Below are positions 44,617 through 54,443 of a DNA stretch of 64,000 nucleotides, in pieces (within the stretch, counting starts at the first letter, position 1; each line of letters starts with the position of its first letter). The notes beneath the pieces were generated by a model that had not been told where the DNA came from, did not search any database, and saw only the letters and a list, made by a program, of their open reading frames with translations. The stretch comes from Hansschlegelia beijingensis. Lineage in GTDB: Bacteria; Pseudomonadota; Alphaproteobacteria; Rhizobiales; Methylopilaceae. The position numbers were made by a program, and so were the translations under genes. The stretch covers positions 62,001 through 126,000 of the forward strand of contig NZ_JACIDR010000005.1 in the NCBI RefSeq assembly GCF_014196425.1. Reading direction: 5' to 3'.

Positions 44617-45141
44617 ATGACCACTGCCACAGAACGCGCGATCCTCGCAGGCGGATGTTTCTGGGGGATGCAGGACCTGATCCGCAAGCAGCCGGGGGTG
44701 GTCGCCACCCGGGTCGGCTACACCGGCGGCGACGTCCCGAACGCCACCTACCGCAACCACGGCACCCACGCCGAGGCGATCGAGATCGTGTTCGACCCCG
44801 CCGTCACGAGCTTCAGGCGGATGCTGGAGTTCTTCTTCCAGATCCACGACCCCACCACCAGGAACCGGCAGGGCAACGATCTCGGCCTGAGCTACCGGTC
44901 CGCGATCTTCTATCTCGACGAGGAACAGAAGCGCGTCGCGGAGGAGACCATCGCGGATGTCGACGCCTCGGGCCTGTGGCCCGGCAAGGTCGTGACGGAG
45001 GTCGCGCCCGCAGGTCCGTTCTGGGAGGCCGAGCCGGAGCACCAGAATTATCTGGAGCGCTTCCCGGCCGGCTACACCTGCCACTTCATCCGGCCGAACT
45101 GGCGCCTGCCGGCGCGCGAGGAGGTCCGCCGCGCGGGCTGA
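44617..45141 (+). CDS. msrA: Peptide methionine-S-sulfoxide reductase A
   Basis: Enzyme of 174 residues reducing methionine-(S)-sulfoxide in proteins. The catalytic cysteine is C14 in [17 protein letters not shown] and [14 protein letters not shown] are typical. A second cysteine near the C-terminus (GYTCHFIRP) may serve as recycling cysteine. GAGGAGCC before the ATG. It should act in the cytoplasm, as no signal peptide is seen. Confidence 0.95.
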   Translation: MTTATERAILAGGCFWGMQDLIRKQPGVVATRVGYTGGDVPNATYRNHGTHAEAIEIVFDPAVTSFRRMLEFFFQIHDPTTRNRQGNDLGLSYRSAIFYLDEEQKRVAEETIADVDASGLWPGKVVTEVAPAGPFWEAEPEHQNYLERFPAGYTCHFIRPNWRLPAREEVRRAG

Positions 45142-45165
45142 ACGGCGGGCGGGTCTCTGCCCCGC

Positions 45166-45582
45166 TCAGCCCCGCGGGCTCTCCGGACCGCGCGCGTAAT
45201 CCTCGTCGGCCACCTGCTCGAGCCAGTCGACGACCTTGCCGTCCTGCGCCTCGCCGACCGCGACGTGGCTCATGGCGCTGGTCGCGGTCGCGCCGTGCCA
45301 ATGCTTTTCTCCGGGCGCGAACCACACCACGTCGCCGGGCCGGATCTCCTCCACCGGCCCGCCCTCGCGCTGCGCCCAGCCGAGCCCGGAGACGACGATC
45401 AGGGTCTGGCCGAGCGGATGGGTGTGCCAGGCGGTGCGGGCGCCGGGCTCGAAGCTGACGGTGGCGGCCGAGACCCGCGCCGGCGCGGGCGCCTGGAAGC
45501 GGCCCTCGATCCGGACGGCTCCGGTGAAGTAGTCCGGCGAACCCGCCGTCGCGGCGATCGTTCCGTTGCGCTGGATGTTCAT
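45166..45582 (-). CDS. Cupin-domain protein
   Basis: Single-domain cupin of 138 residues. Cupin motif 1 is seen in [20 protein letters not shown] with the metal-binding His pair, and motif 2 in [17 protein letters not shown]. It matches the small (R)-mandelonitrile-lyase-like/quercetinase-like cupins in oxidative-stress loci. Its function is unknown. It converges on msrA with a 24-base gap. Confidence 0.85.
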   Translation of the reverse strand: MNIQRNGTIAATAGSPDYFTGAVRIEGRFQAPAPARVSAATVSFEPGARTAWHTHPLGQTLIVVSGLGWAQREGGPVEEIRPGDVVWFAPGEKHWHGATATSAMSHVAVGEAQDGKVVDWLEQVADEDYARGPESPRG

Positions 45583-45654
45583 GGCCTTCTCCGCTGGGCC
45601 GGCAAATCTATCGCGCGGCGCTGCGCCGGACAAAGGCGCGCGGAGCGCGGACAT

Positions 45655-46085
45655 GAGGCCTCTTCTCCCTCCACGAGGCGAAGCCGTGGGGAGGGTGGCC
45701 TCGGCAGCAAGGCCGAGGCCACGTGGGCCTTGGGCGTGAAGCGCAAATCGTCATGTCCGCTTGCGGGCATCCACGACGTCCTTCCCCGTCACGCTTGAGA
45801 GCAAGTCGTGGATACCCGCGCGAAGGCGCGGGCACGACGCGCGCGTTCGGGCGGCTCCGTCTGAAGACACCCCATCCGGCCGGGCTTCGCCCGCCTGCCC
45901 TCCCCTCTGCCGGGGAGGGAGAAGAGCGGCCTTCGCCTGACGGAGCGCTTCCAAAGCCGTGCGCGGGGGCGCCACAGCGCCACCACACAGAAAAGTGAGG
46001 CGGTGCGGCGTGCCCGCGCTTCCACCCGCTGTGGGACGCCATCGCGACCCTTCCTGCCCTCCGGCGCGTACAGCGCCGGAGCGAA
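45655..46085. repeat. Palindrome-rich intergenic mosaic
   Basis: This gene-free stretch holds at least four strong dyads: an 11-base stem at 45695–45722 (loop AGCAAG), a 13-base stem with a GATA bulge at 45805–45838 (loop GAAG), an 8-base CCCTCCCC/GGGGAGGG stem at 45898–45919 and a 9-base stem at 46059–46081 (loop GTACA). An imperfect stem precedes the first. The pattern resembles the mosaic intergenic palindromes (RIME/BIME-like) of alphaproteobacteria. Short open frames across it look like translated palindromes, not genes. The stretch 46086–46265 then holds the presumed leader of the tct operon. Confidence 0.65.
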
Positions 46086-46265
46086 TAACCATGCCGGAAG
46101 AAGTGTTTCCGTAGTAGTGATCGACCGAACACTCGTAAGTACTAAGACAAAAGGTTAGTGGCGGCAGTCCTCGCGGCGTCGGACAACAATTCGTCGCCAT
46201 CTGGCATACCTGGCGGCGGATTCGGGCGGCGGGCAGGCCCCGCAATAGAAGGTCGGGGGACCCGC

Positions 46266-47777
46266 ATGGAGGAAATCAGCGCGCTGCTCGGCGGCTTCGC
46301 AGTCGCCATCACGCCGTACAACATGATGCTGATGGTCGTCGGCATCGTGCTCGGCGTGATCATCGGCGTGTTGCCGGGACTTGGCGGCGCGAACGGCGTC
46401 GCGATCCTGCTGCCCCTCACCTTCTCGATGGAGCCGACCTCGGCGATCATCATGCTGAGCAGCATCTACTGGGGCGCGCTGTTCGGCGGCGCGATCACGG
46501 CGATCCTGTTCAACATACCCGGCGAACCATGGTCGGTGGCGACGACCTTCGACGGCCACCCCATGGCGATGCGCGGCAAGGCCGACGAGGCGCTGGTCGG
46601 CGCCTTCACCTCCTCCTTCGTCGGCGCGATCTTCGCCGTTATCCTGATCACCTTCCTCGCGCCGATGATCGCCAAGTTCGCGCTGCGCTTCGGGCCGGCG
46701 GAGTTCTTCGCGGTCCAGTTCCTGACATTCGCGAGCTTCCTCGGCATGGGGCGCGGCTCGCCCTTCAAGACCCTCGCCTCGATGTGCCTCGGCTTCGCGC
46801 TGGCCTCGGTGGGACTCGACGGCGTCACCGGCACGCTGCGGCTGACCTTCGGCCATGAGGAGCTGCTGAACGGCTTCAAGTTCCTGGTCGCGGTCATCGG
46901 CCTGTTCGGCATCGGCGAGATCCTGTCCTCGATGGAGGAAGGGCTGAGCTTCCGCGGCGCGCACGCCAAGCTGAAGATGGACGCGGTGATCCGCACCTGG
47001 CGGCAACTGCCGCGGATGACCTTCACCTTCCTGCGCAGCTGCATCGTCGGCTGCTGGATGGGCATCACGCCGGGCGGCGCCACGCCGGCCTCCTTCATGG
47101 GCTACGGCCTCGCCAAGCGCTTCTCGAAGAACGGCCGGAACTTCGGCAAGGGCGAGCTGGAAGGCGTCGTGGCGCCCGAGACGGCCGCCCACGCCGCCGG
47201 CACCTCCGCGCTGCTGCCGATGCTCACGCTCGGCATCCCGGGCTCGCCGACCGCCGCCGTGCTGCTGGGCGGCCTGCTGATCTGGGGTCTGCAGCCCGGG
47301 CCGCTCATGTTCGTCGAGCAGAAGGAGTTCGTCTGGGGCCTGATCGCCTCGATGTACATGGGCAACCTCGTCGGCCTGGTGCTGGTGCTGACCTGCGTGC
47401 CGTTCTTCGCCGCCATCCTGCGCGTGCCGTTCTCGATCATCGCTCCCGTGATCGTCGTGATCTGCGCCATCGGCGCCTACACGGTGAACAACGCGATGTT
47501 CGATGTCTGGATGATGCTGGTGTTCGGCGTGATGGGCTACCTGTTCACCAAGCTCGGCTACCCGCTGCCGCCGCTCGTCCTCGCGCTGGTGCTCGGCGAC
47601 CAGGCGGAGAGCTCCTTCCGTCAGGCGATGCTGAGTTCGCAGGGCGACGTCACGGTGTTCTGGTCGAACTGGCTGTGCGGCGGGATCATGACGCTCGGCC
47701 TGGTGCTCGCGTTCTGGCCGCTGGTCCAGACGGTTCTTGAAAAATGGAGAGGCGGAGCGGTCGCGACGCCCGCGTGA
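46266..47777 (+). CDS. Tripartite tricarboxylate transporter, large permease (TctA family)
   Basis: Inner-membrane protein of 503 residues with about ten to twelve membrane segments. TctA motifs: GVIIGVLPGLGGANGVAILL near the start, the signature IYWGALFGGAITAILFNIPGE and later a second, related TLGIPGSPTAAVLLGGL. It imports a carboxylate passed by the binding protein encoded next. The ATG at MEEISALLGG gives the usual length. Confidence 0.92.
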   Translation: MEEISALLGGFAVAITPYNMMLMVVGIVLGVIIGVLPGLGGANGVAILLPLTFSMEPTSAIIMLSSIYWGALFGGAITAILFNIPGEPWSVATTFDGHPMAMRGKADEALVGAFTSSFVGAIFAVILITFLAPMIAKFALRFGPAEFFAVQFLTFASFLGMGRGSPFKTLASMCLGFALASVGLDGVTGTLRLTFGHEELLNGFKFLVAVIGLFGIGEILSSMEEGLSFRGAHAKLKMDAVIRTWRQLPRMTFTFLRSCIVGCWMGITPGGATPASFMGYGLAKRFSKNGRNFGKGELEGVVAPETAAHAAGTSALLPMLTLGIPGSPTAAVLLGGLLIWGLQPGPLMFVEQKEFVWGLIASMYMGNLVGLVLVLTCVPFFAAILRVPFSIIAPVIVVICAIGAYTVNNAMFDVWMMLVFGVMGYLFTKLGYPLPPLVLALVLGDQAESSFRQAMLSSQGDVTVFWSNWLCGGIMTLGLVLAFWPLVQTVLEKWRGGAVATPA

Positions 47778-47848
47778 GGGCCCGGCCGAACTGCGCGCGT
47801 CGTGTCGAGACAAGCCGCGACCACAAGCGGCGATGCAGGAGAAATGAG

Positions 47849-48862
47849 ATGTCCGTTCGTTCTCTGAAAGCCTCCGCCCTGGTGCTCGGCGCCGCGCTCG
47901 GCCTCGCGGCCGGCCCTGCGGCGGCCGCCTGGGAGCCCACAAAGGCCGTCACCTTCGTCATCCCGGCCGGCACCGGCGGCGGCGCGGACCAGATGGCGCG
48001 CTTCATCCAGGGCGTGATCCAGAAGAACAACCTGATGAACAAGCCCGTCGTCGTGCTCAACAAGGGCGGCGGCGCAGGGGCCGAAGGCTTCCTGGAGATG
48101 AAGGCCTCGGCGCGGGATCCGCACAAGATCATCATCACCCTGTCGAACCTGTTCACGACCCCGATGGGCACCGGCGCCCCCTTCAACTGGAAGGACATGA
48201 AGCCGGTCTCGATGCTGGCGCTCGACCAGTTCGTGCTGTGGACCAACGCCGAGAAGAACTATCCGGACGCCAAGGCCTATATCGACGCCGTGAAGGCCGC
48301 GCCCGACCGCCAGTTCAAGATGGGCGGCACCGGCTCCAAGCAGGAAGATCAGATCATCACCGCCGCGATCGAGCGGCACACCGACGGCAAGAAGTTCACC
48401 TACATCCCGTATGACGGCGGCGGAAAGGTCGCGGTCCAGCTCGTCGGCGGGCACGTCGACTCGAGCGTGAACAACCCGATCGAGGCGGTCGCGCAGTGGC
48501 GCGGCAAGCAGCTCAAGCCGCTGTGCATCTTCGACTCCAAGCGCTCGACCCACACGGGCAAGATCACCGAGGACATGGCCTGGAGCGACATCCCGACCTG
48601 CACCGAGGCGGGGCTTCCGGTCGAGTACCAGATGCTGCGCGGCATCTTCACGACGAGCGGCGCGACCGACGAGCAGGTCGCCTTCTATGTCGACCTGTTC
48701 AAGAAGGTGATGGCGACCGAAGACTGGAAGGCCTTCATGGACAAGGGCGCGTTCAACGAGACCACGATGAGCGGGGCGGAGTTCGAGGCCTGGCTCACGG
48801 AAGCCGAGAAGAAGCACCGCGAGCTGATGCAGGAAGCCGGCTTCCTCGCGCAGGCGCAGTGA
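47849..48862 (+). CDS. Tripartite tricarboxylate transporter binding protein (TctC/Bug family)
   Basis: Periplasmic binding protein of 337 residues with a signal peptide of about 26 residues (ALVLGAALGLAAGPAAAA). Bug-family features: VTFVIPAGTGGGADQMARF and the NKGGGAGAEGFLEM loop. AGGAGA precedes the ATG. The ligand is unknown; family members bind citrate, tartrate, aromatic acids and others. It lies between TctA and TctB, a common alternative order. Confidence 0.92.
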   Translation: MSVRSLKASALVLGAALGLAAGPAAAAWEPTKAVTFVIPAGTGGGADQMARFIQGVIQKNNLMNKPVVVLNKGGGAGAEGFLEMKASARDPHKIIITLSNLFTTPMGTGAPFNWKDMKPVSMLALDQFVLWTNAEKNYPDAKAYIDAVKAAPDRQFKMGGTGSKQEDQIITAAIERHTDGKKFTYIPYDGGGKVAVQLVGGHVDSSVNNPIEAVAQWRGKQLKPLCIFDSKRSTHTGKITEDMAWSDIPTCTEAGLPVEYQMLRGIFTTSGATDEQVAFYVDLFKKVMATEDWKAFMDKGAFNETTMSGAEFEAWLTEAEKKHRELMQEAGFLAQAQ

Positions 48863-48896
48863 CCCGATACGACTGAGCGGAGACGACGAGGCAGCC

Positions 48897-49412
48897 ATGA
48901 GCCACGCCCCAGAAGTCCAAGAAGAACGCCCGCTGGTCAGCACCCGCGCGGCCGACATAGCGGTGGCGCTGCTGTTCCTCGTCGCCTCCGCGGTCGTGAT
49001 CGCCGACAGCATGCGGCTCGGCTTCAACTGGCGGCCGAACGAGGGGCCGGCCCCTGGCTACTTCCCGTTCTACATCGCCGTGGTCATGGCGCTTGCGAGC
49101 GCCGTGAACCTCGCCCGCGCCGTGGCGCTCCCGCCGGAGGGCGAGGCGACGCTGACCACCCGGCCGGGCTTCATGCGGATGATGGCGATCTTCATCCCGG
49201 CGGTGGTCTACGTGGCCGCGACGACCTGGATCGGGATCTATGTGGCGTCGGCGATCTACATCGCCGGCTTCATGATCTTCTTCGGGCGGTTCGCCCTCTG
49301 GAAGGCCGCCGGCGTGTCCCTCTCGATCGCCGCGATCGCCTTCATGATGTTCGAGGTCTGGTTCCTGGTGCCGTTGCCGAAGGGCCCGCTCGAGGCCGCG
49401 ATCGGCTACTGA
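48897..49412 (+). CDS. Tripartite tricarboxylate transporter small subunit (TctB family)
   Basis: Membrane protein of 171 residues with four hydrophobic segments and the TctB pattern (IADSMRLGFNWRPNEGPAPG, followed by YFPFYIAVVMALAS). It completes the transporter with the upstream TctA and binding protein. No TctDE-type regulatory pair is nearby. Confidence 0.88.
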   Translation: MSHAPEVQEERPLVSTRAADIAVALLFLVASAVVIADSMRLGFNWRPNEGPAPGYFPFYIAVVMALASAVNLARAVALPPEGEATLTTRPGFMRMMAIFIPAVVYVAATTWIGIYVASAIYIAGFMIFFGRFALWKAAGVSLSIAAIAFMMFEVWFLVPLPKGPLEAAIGY

Positions 49413-49420
49413 GGCGGGAC

Positions 49421-49681
49421 TCAGTCGGCGAAATAGGCCTGTTCGGCCGCCAGCCGCGCCGCCTCGCGGCTGGCCGACACGCCTTCGAAGCCGTGCGGCG
49501 CGCGGGCGCCGCGGAAGCCGGTCCACTTCCAGCGATCGTCGCGCGCCGAGAAGCCGACGCGCGTGACTTGGAGGAAATCCTGGGGCTCGAGCTGGCCGGG
49601 CGCCGGCACGAGGTCTTCGAGGGAGAGCGCCCCGGCCCCGGGGCTGATCCATTCAAGCTGAGAGCTGCGTTCCAGGCTCAT
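49421..49681 (-). CDS. Small hypothetical protein
   Basis: An 86-residue protein that I do not recognise. It is hydrophilic, without membrane segment or signal, with an aromatic-basic stretch (DDRWKWTGFRGARAP) and an Ala/Glu-rich C-terminal helix. GGAG lies eight bases before the ATG, which supports its being a gene. It converges on tctB with an eight-base gap. It may be a false open frame, since GC is high. Confidence 0.5.
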   Translation of the reverse strand: MSLERSSQLEWISPGAGALSLEDLVPAPGQLEPQDFLQVTRVGFSARDDRWKWTGFRGARAPHGFEGVSASREAARLAAEQAYFAD

Positions 49682-49818
49682 GGGACTACTCCGACGCGCC
49701 GCCGCCTCCTGCGGGGGCGCTTTCCCTATAGCCCGCCTTCCCCTTCGGCCCGGTTAAGCGCAGGCCGCGCATTCGAACGGCCTTCTTCACGGCCGGTCAG
49801 CGTGCTAACCGAGCCCAC

Positions 49819-50718
49819 ATGTCCCGCCTCTATGTCATCCTCGACGTCTTCACCGACGCCGCCCTCGCCGGAAACCCGCTCGCGGTGGTGCTCGACGCAT
49901 CCGGCCTCGACGGCGCGGCGATGCAGCGGATCGCCCGCGAGTTCAACCTCTCCGAGACGGTGTTCCTGCTGCCCGCGGAGGACGAGGCCCGCAAGGCGCG
50001 CCTGAGGATCTTCACGCCGCACCGCGAGCTGCCTTTCGCCGGCCACCCCACGGTGGGCGCTGCGACGCTGCTCGGGCTGATGGAGGCCATGGCCGGCAAG
50101 GGCCGCGAGGCCGCCTTCGAGATCGAGGAAGCGGTCGGGGTGATCGCCTGCCGCACGGTCGCGAGCGGCAAGCGGGCCGGGCGCGCGGCGTTCGACCTGC
50201 CGCGCCTGCCGCAGCCGTCGGGCGCGCCGCCGGAGCCGGCGGCGGTCGCGGCCGCGCTCGGGCTGGCGACCGAGGATCTGGGATTCGACGGCCATGCGCC
50301 GTCGCGCTTCGACGCCGGAAACGCGTTCTGCTTCGTCCCGCTCTCGAGCCTCGACGCCCTCGCGCGCGCGAAGGCGAACAGCGCATGCTGGGGCGCCGGC
50401 TTCGGCGGCGACCTCGGCGCGTTCCTCTACACGCGCGAGACCGCCGACCCCGCCCTCGCCTTCCGGGCGCGGATGCTGGCGCCGGGCGTCGGCGAGGACC
50501 CGGCGACCGGCTCCGCCGCGGCCGCCTTCGCGGGCGTCGTCATGGCGTTCGACCGGCCATCGGATGGCGAGCATCTGCTGCGCATCGGGCAAGGCTACGA
50601 GATGGGCCGACCGAGCGTGATCGAGCTCGGCCTCACCGTCCGCGACCGCGCGCTGAGCTCCGCCAGCATCGGCGGCGCAGCCGTCGTGGTCGCCGAGGGC
50701 ACGCTGTTCCTGCCGTGA
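49819..50718 (+). CDS. PhzF-family isomerase-like protein
   Basis: Protein of 299 residues with the duplicated PhzF/diaminopimelate-epimerase fold. The catalytic glutamate lies in FNLSETVFLLP, and RIFTPHRELPFAGHPTVGA and GEDPATGSAAAAF are family hallmarks. PhzF proper isomerises a phenazine precursor, but most relatives in bacteria without phenazines have unknown substrates. No other phenazine gene is present. It converges on parC. Confidence 0.9.
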   Translation: MSRLYVILDVFTDAALAGNPLAVVLDASGLDGAAMQRIAREFNLSETVFLLPAEDEARKARLRIFTPHRELPFAGHPTVGAATLLGLMEAMAGKGREAAFEIEEAVGVIACRTVASGKRAGRAAFDLPRLPQPSGAPPEPAAVAAALGLATEDLGFDGHAPSRFDAGNAFCFVPLSSLDALARAKANSACWGAGFGGDLGAFLYTRETADPALAFRARMLAPGVGEDPATGSAAAAFAGVVMAFDRPSDGEHLLRIGQGYEMGRPSVIELGLTVRDRALSSASIGGAAVVVAEGTLFLP

Positions 50719-50722
50719 AGCG

Positions 50723-52966
50723 CTAGCCCGAGAACTTGTTGGAGGCCGAGAAACCGCGCGGCGGAAGGCGGCCGGCCTCGGCGCGGTTTCCGACCCAGTC
50801 CCGAAGCTCCTCGCCCTTCAGCGACCAGACCTTGCCGCCATTGGTGACGAAGGAGAAGCCGTCGGCGAGGTTGAACACCTTGACGTCCGAGACGCTGCCG
50901 TCGCGATAGCGCTGCAGCCGCACGCCACGGCCGCGCGCCATCTCGGCGATCTGCGAGATCGGAAACAGCAGCAGCTTGCGGTTCTGGCCGATGATCGCGA
51001 CCGTGTCGCCATCAGCGGGCGCAAAGCAGAGCACGCTCGCACCCTGGTCGAGGTTGACGACCTGCCGGCCCTTGCGGGTCGAGGAGAGCAGTTGGTCCTC
51101 CCCGACCACGAAGCCGCGCGCGTCGCTCGCCACGACGAGGCGTCGCGCTCCGGGCCTGTGCGCGAACACGTCCAGCACGTCCGCGCCCTCGTCGACGTCG
51201 ACCATCAGCCTTATCGGCTCGCCCGCCCCGCGGCCGCCCGGCAGCTTGGAGGCGTCGAGGGTGTAGGCCTTGCCGTTCGTCGTCAGGACGATGAGCTTGG
51301 CGGTCGTCTCGGTCTGGAAGGTGAGCTTGAGGCTGTCGTCGGCCTTGAAGGTCAGGCCCGAGACGTCCTGGACATGGCCCTTCAGGGCGCGGATCCAGCC
51401 CTTCTCGGAGACCACGACGGTGATCGGCTCGCGCTCGATGAAGGCGTCCGCGACGTCCGCGGCTGCGGACGCAGGCGGCGTCTCGAAGGTGGTGCGGCGT
51501 CTGCCGAGCGGCGTGTCCGGACCGAAGCTCTTCGCCAGCCCGTCGAGCTCCTTGCCGACGCGCCGCCACTGCTTCGCCTCTGACGCCAGCAGGCCGCGCA
51601 GTTCCTCGCCTTCCTTCGTGAGCTTGTCGTGCTCCCGCCTGATCTCGATCTCCTCGAGCTTGGCGAGCGAGCGCAGCCGGATGTTGAGGATCGCGTCGGC
51701 CTGAAGCTCGGTCAGCGAGAACGCGGCGATCAGTTCGGCCTTCGGCTCGTCCGCCTGGCGAACGATGCGGATCACCTCGTCGACGTTCAGATAGGCGATC
51801 AGCAGGCCGTCGAGGATCTCGAGGCGTCGAACGATGGCGTCGAGTCGATGCTGCGAGCGACGCTGAATCACCTCGCGGCGATGGTCCAGCCAGTGCCGCA
51901 GCGCGTCCTTCAGGCTGAGCACGACCGGCGTCTGGCCGCGCACCAGCACGTTCATGTTGAGCGGAATGCGGGTTTCGAGCTCCGTCAGCCGGAACACCGA
52001 CTCCATCATCACCGCGGCGTCGACGGTCCTGGCCCGCGGCTCGATCACCAGACGGATCTCGTCGGTCGACTCGTCGCGCACGTCGACCACCAGCGGCAGC
52101 TTGCGGTCGGTGATCAGCTCGGCCAGCCGCTCGACCAGCCGGCTCTTCGGCACGAGCCAGGGAATCTCCGTGACGACCGCCACCCAGGTCCCGCGGCCGA
52201 GATCCTCGACCTTCCAGCGCGCCCGCGTCCGGAACGCGCCGCGGCCGGTCCGGTACGCCTCGGCGATGGTCGCCGGACCGTCGATGACGACGCCGCCCGT
52301 CGGGAAGTCCGGGCCCTGCAGATGCGCCAGCAGATCGTCCGTCTCGGCGGCGGGGTTGGCCAGCAGCGCGCGCGCCGCCTCGACAAGCTCGGCGACGTTA
52401 TGAGGGGGAATGGCCGTCGCCATCCCGACCGCGATCCCCTGGCTGCCATTGGCGAGCAGGTTGGGAAACGCGCCCGGCAGCACGATCGGCTCCTGCTCGG
52501 AGCCGTCATAGGTCGGGCGGTAGTCGACGGCGTTCTCTTCCAGCCCGTCGAGCAGCAGGCGCGCCACCTCGGTGAGCCGCGCCTCGGTGTAGCGCATGGC
52601 CGCCGCGTTATCGCCGTCCACATTGCCGAAGTTGCCCTGACCTTCGACCAGCGGCCAGCGCTGCGCGAAGTCCTGGGCGAGGCGGACCAGGGCGTCATAG
52701 ACGGACTGGTCGCCATGCGGATGGTACTTGCCGATGACGTCGCCCACGACGCGGGCGCACTTCTTGAAGGCGGCGCCCGGGTCGAGCTTCAGCTCCCGCA
52801 TCGCCCACAGCACGCGCCGGTGAACGGGCTTCAGCCCGTCCCTGACGTCCGGCAAGGCGCGCTGCGTGATGGTCGAGAGCGCGTAGGCGAGGTAGCGCTC
52901 CTCGAGCGCCGAGCGCAGCTCGACGGGGAGGACGCCATCCTCCGGCGGAGGCGCGAGTTCGCTCAT
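50723..52966 (-). CDS. parC: DNA topoisomerase IV subunit A
   Basis: Type IIA topoisomerase subunit of 747 residues that decatenates daughter chromosomes with ParE. The catalytic tyrosine is Y126 in [24 protein letters not shown] and [14 protein letters not shown] are typical. The length and the absence of a GyrA-box-rich C-terminus favour ParC over GyrA. In the quinolone-contact region the residue aligned to E. coli ParC S80 is Q87 by my reading. It stands alone, with the lipoprotein terminator upstream. Confidence 0.94.
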   Translation of the reverse strand: MSELAPPPEDGVLPVELRSALEERYLAYALSTITQRALPDVRDGLKPVHRRVLWAMRELKLDPGAAFKKCARVVGDVIGKYHPHGDQSVYDALVRLAQDFAQRWPLVEGQGNFGNVDGDNAAAMRYTEARLTEVARLLLDGLEENAVDYRPTYDGSEQEPIVLPGAFPNLLANGSQGIAVGMATAIPPHNVAELVEAARALLANPAAETDDLLAHLQGPDFPTGGVVIDGPATIAEAYRTGRGAFRTRARWKVEDLGRGTWVAVVTEIPWLVPKSRLVERLAELITDRKLPLVVDVRDESTDEIRLVIEPRARTVDAAVMMESVFRLTELETRIPLNMNVLVRGQTPVVLSLKDALRHWLDHRREVIQRRSQHRLDAIVRRLEILDGLLIAYLNVDEVIRIVRQADEPKAELIAAFSLTELQADAILNIRLRSLAKLEEIEIRREHDKLTKEGEELRGLLASEAKQWRRVGKELDGLAKSFGPDTPLGRRRTTFETPPASAAADVADAFIEREPITVVVSEKGWIRALKGHVQDVSGLTFKADDSLKLTFQTETTAKLIVLTTNGKAYTLDASKLPGGRGAGEPIRLMVDVDEGADVLDVFAHRPGARRLVVASDARGFVVGEDQLLSSTRKGRQVVNLDQGASVLCFAPADGDTVAIIGQNRKLLLFPISQIAEMARGRGVRLQRYRDGSVSDVKVFNLADGFSFVTNGGKVWSLKGEELRDWVGNRAEAGRLPPRGFSASNKFSG

Positions 52967-53025
52967 GCCCCCCGATTAAGGGGTCGGCCGATTCGGAGCA
53001 ACAAGCTCAAGGGTCGCGGCGCAAA

Positions 53026-53067
53026 CGCAAAGATCCCGACGCGCCGGCGGCGGTCGGGATCTTTGCG
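53026..53067 (-). terminator. Rho-independent-type terminator after the LysM/LytM gene
   Basis: A perfect 15-base stem (CGCAAAGATCCCGAC with its complement) around a twelve-base loop, 17 bases after the stop of the LysM/LytM gene on the minus strand. There is no long T-run. It would end the long minus-strand housekeeping transcript before parC. Confidence 0.7.
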
Positions 53068-53083
53068 CGAAGCGGCGGAGACC

Positions 53084-54328
53084 TCAGGCGTTCGGCAGAT
53101 GCTGCAGCGGATCGACCGTGGTCGCGCCCTTGCGCACCTCGAAGTGAAGCTGAGGCGAGGAGACGTTGCCGGTGGAGCCGGACTTGGCGATGACCTGCCC
53201 GCGGCGGACGGTGTCGCCGCGCTTCACCTTCAGCGCGCTGTTGTGCGCATAGGCGGTGACCCAGCCATTGGAGTGGCGGATCAGCACGAGATTGCCGAAG
53301 CCCTTGAGCTCGCTGCCGGCGTAGGCCACGACGCCGTCGTCGGAGGCCTTGACGTCGGTGCCTTCCGGGACCGCGACATTGATGCCGTCATTGGTCGTGC
53401 CGCTGGCCTTCGAGCCGTAGGCCGAGATCACCCGGCCGCGGACGGGCCAACGGAACGACGGAGCAGAGTCCGCCGCCGGCGCCGGATCGACCTTGAGAGC
53501 CGCGGTCTTGACGTTGTCGTCCGCCGGCTTCGCCTCCGCGACGGGTGCAGGCGCGGGCTTGGCGACGGGCGCAGCAGCGACCTGCTGGGGCGCGGGCTTC
53601 GCCGCCGGCTCCGCGCCCTTCGGCTGCGCGCCGGTGACGAACTTCATCTCGCCATTGGGCGCAGCGTTCGCGACCTGCGCAGGGCCCGCGGGGCGCATCG
53701 GCGCCGGCGCGGGGCGGGTCATCGGAGCCGGAGCCGCTGCGACGCGCGCGGGACTCGGCGCCGGCGCTGCGGCGACCTGCTGGCCCGAGTAGGACGGGAT
53801 GACGATCTGCTGACCCGGCGCCAGGCCGTTCGCGTTGCGCATGTTGTTGGCCTGCATGATCGCGGTCGCCGGCACGCCGTAGCGCTGCGAGAGCGTGTGC
53901 AGGCTCTCGCCCCGCTGCAGAGTCACGACGGTGCCGCCGTTCGACGACCAGCCGACCGCGCCTGAACGAGGCTCGGGGCTGCGCGCAGGCGGGAGCGCTC
54001 CCGTCGACCGCGGATCGACCGAAGACTGGCGATAGCCGCCGGAGTTCTCGAAGCCCCGCATCGGCCGGGCCTGCGCCGGAGGCGGCGCGCCCAGAGGCGC
54101 GCGCTCGACCCGGCTGCTCGGCGCCGCCTGAACGGAGCTCGTGTAGTCGGGCTCCGGCGCCCGCCTCTCCGCCGAGGCGGTCGAGAACGGATTGGAGAAA
54201 GGATCCTCGCCGAAGCGGGTGGTATCGGAGCTACAGGCTCCGAGAGCGCCAGCGCCAAGAGCGACCACAGCGGCGCGCGCCAGAAGCCGGGAACGCAGGC
54301 ACGGAACGAAGTTACGCATGTTGGACAC
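53084..54328 (-). CDS. LysM and LytM (M23) lipoprotein, probably a non-catalytic amidase activator
   Basis: Envelope protein of 414 residues. A lipobox (LGAC, then SSDT) follows a hydrophobic signal. A single LysM domain (TLQRGESLHTLSQRYGV to LAPGQQIVIPSY) is followed by an Ala/Pro-rich linker and a C-terminal LytM domain. The normal HxGxD zinc motif reads NDGIN, so the first His and Asp are missing, while YAHNS and LHFE remain. That pattern fits NlpD/DipM-type activators of cell-wall amidases in division rather than an active endopeptidase. It is the last gene of the minus-strand block. Confidence 0.85.
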   Translation of the reverse strand: MSNMRNFVPCLRSRLLARAAVVALGAGALGACSSDTTRFGEDPFSNPFSTASAERRAPEPDYTSSVQAAPSSRVERAPLGAPPPAQARPMRGFENSGGYRQSSVDPRSTGALPPARSPEPRSGAVGWSSNGGTVVTLQRGESLHTLSQRYGVPATAIMQANNMRNANGLAPGQQIVIPSYSGQQVAAAPAPSPARVAAAPAPMTRPAPAPMRPAGPAQVANAAPNGEMKFVTGAQPKGAEPAAKPAPQQVAAAPVAKPAPAPVAEAKPADDNVKTAALKVDPAPAADSAPSFRWPVRGRVISAYGSKASGTTNDGINVAVPEGTDVKASDDGVVAYAGSELKGFGNLVLIRHSNGWVTAYAHNSALKVKRGDTVRRGQVIAKSGSTGNVSSPQLHFEVRKGATTVDPLQHLPNA

Positions 54329-54443
54329 TCGCGACGAACTCGACCGACATGATCAGAGTTAAAGCGCGTTGAGGTAAACGGAGGGTTTAGGACGGCGCTC
54401 GCGGCCACGATCCGGCCGCAAATCTTGCCGCCGCGCCACGCGA

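Noticed and set aside
45583-46265. Short open frames in both directions between cupin and TctA genes
   Set aside because: They cross strong palindromes, have no domains or ribosome-binding sites, and change frame from element to element.
49819-50718. Phenazine biosynthesis
   Set aside because: The PhzF-family protein is isolated; no other phz gene is present, and most family members have other functions.
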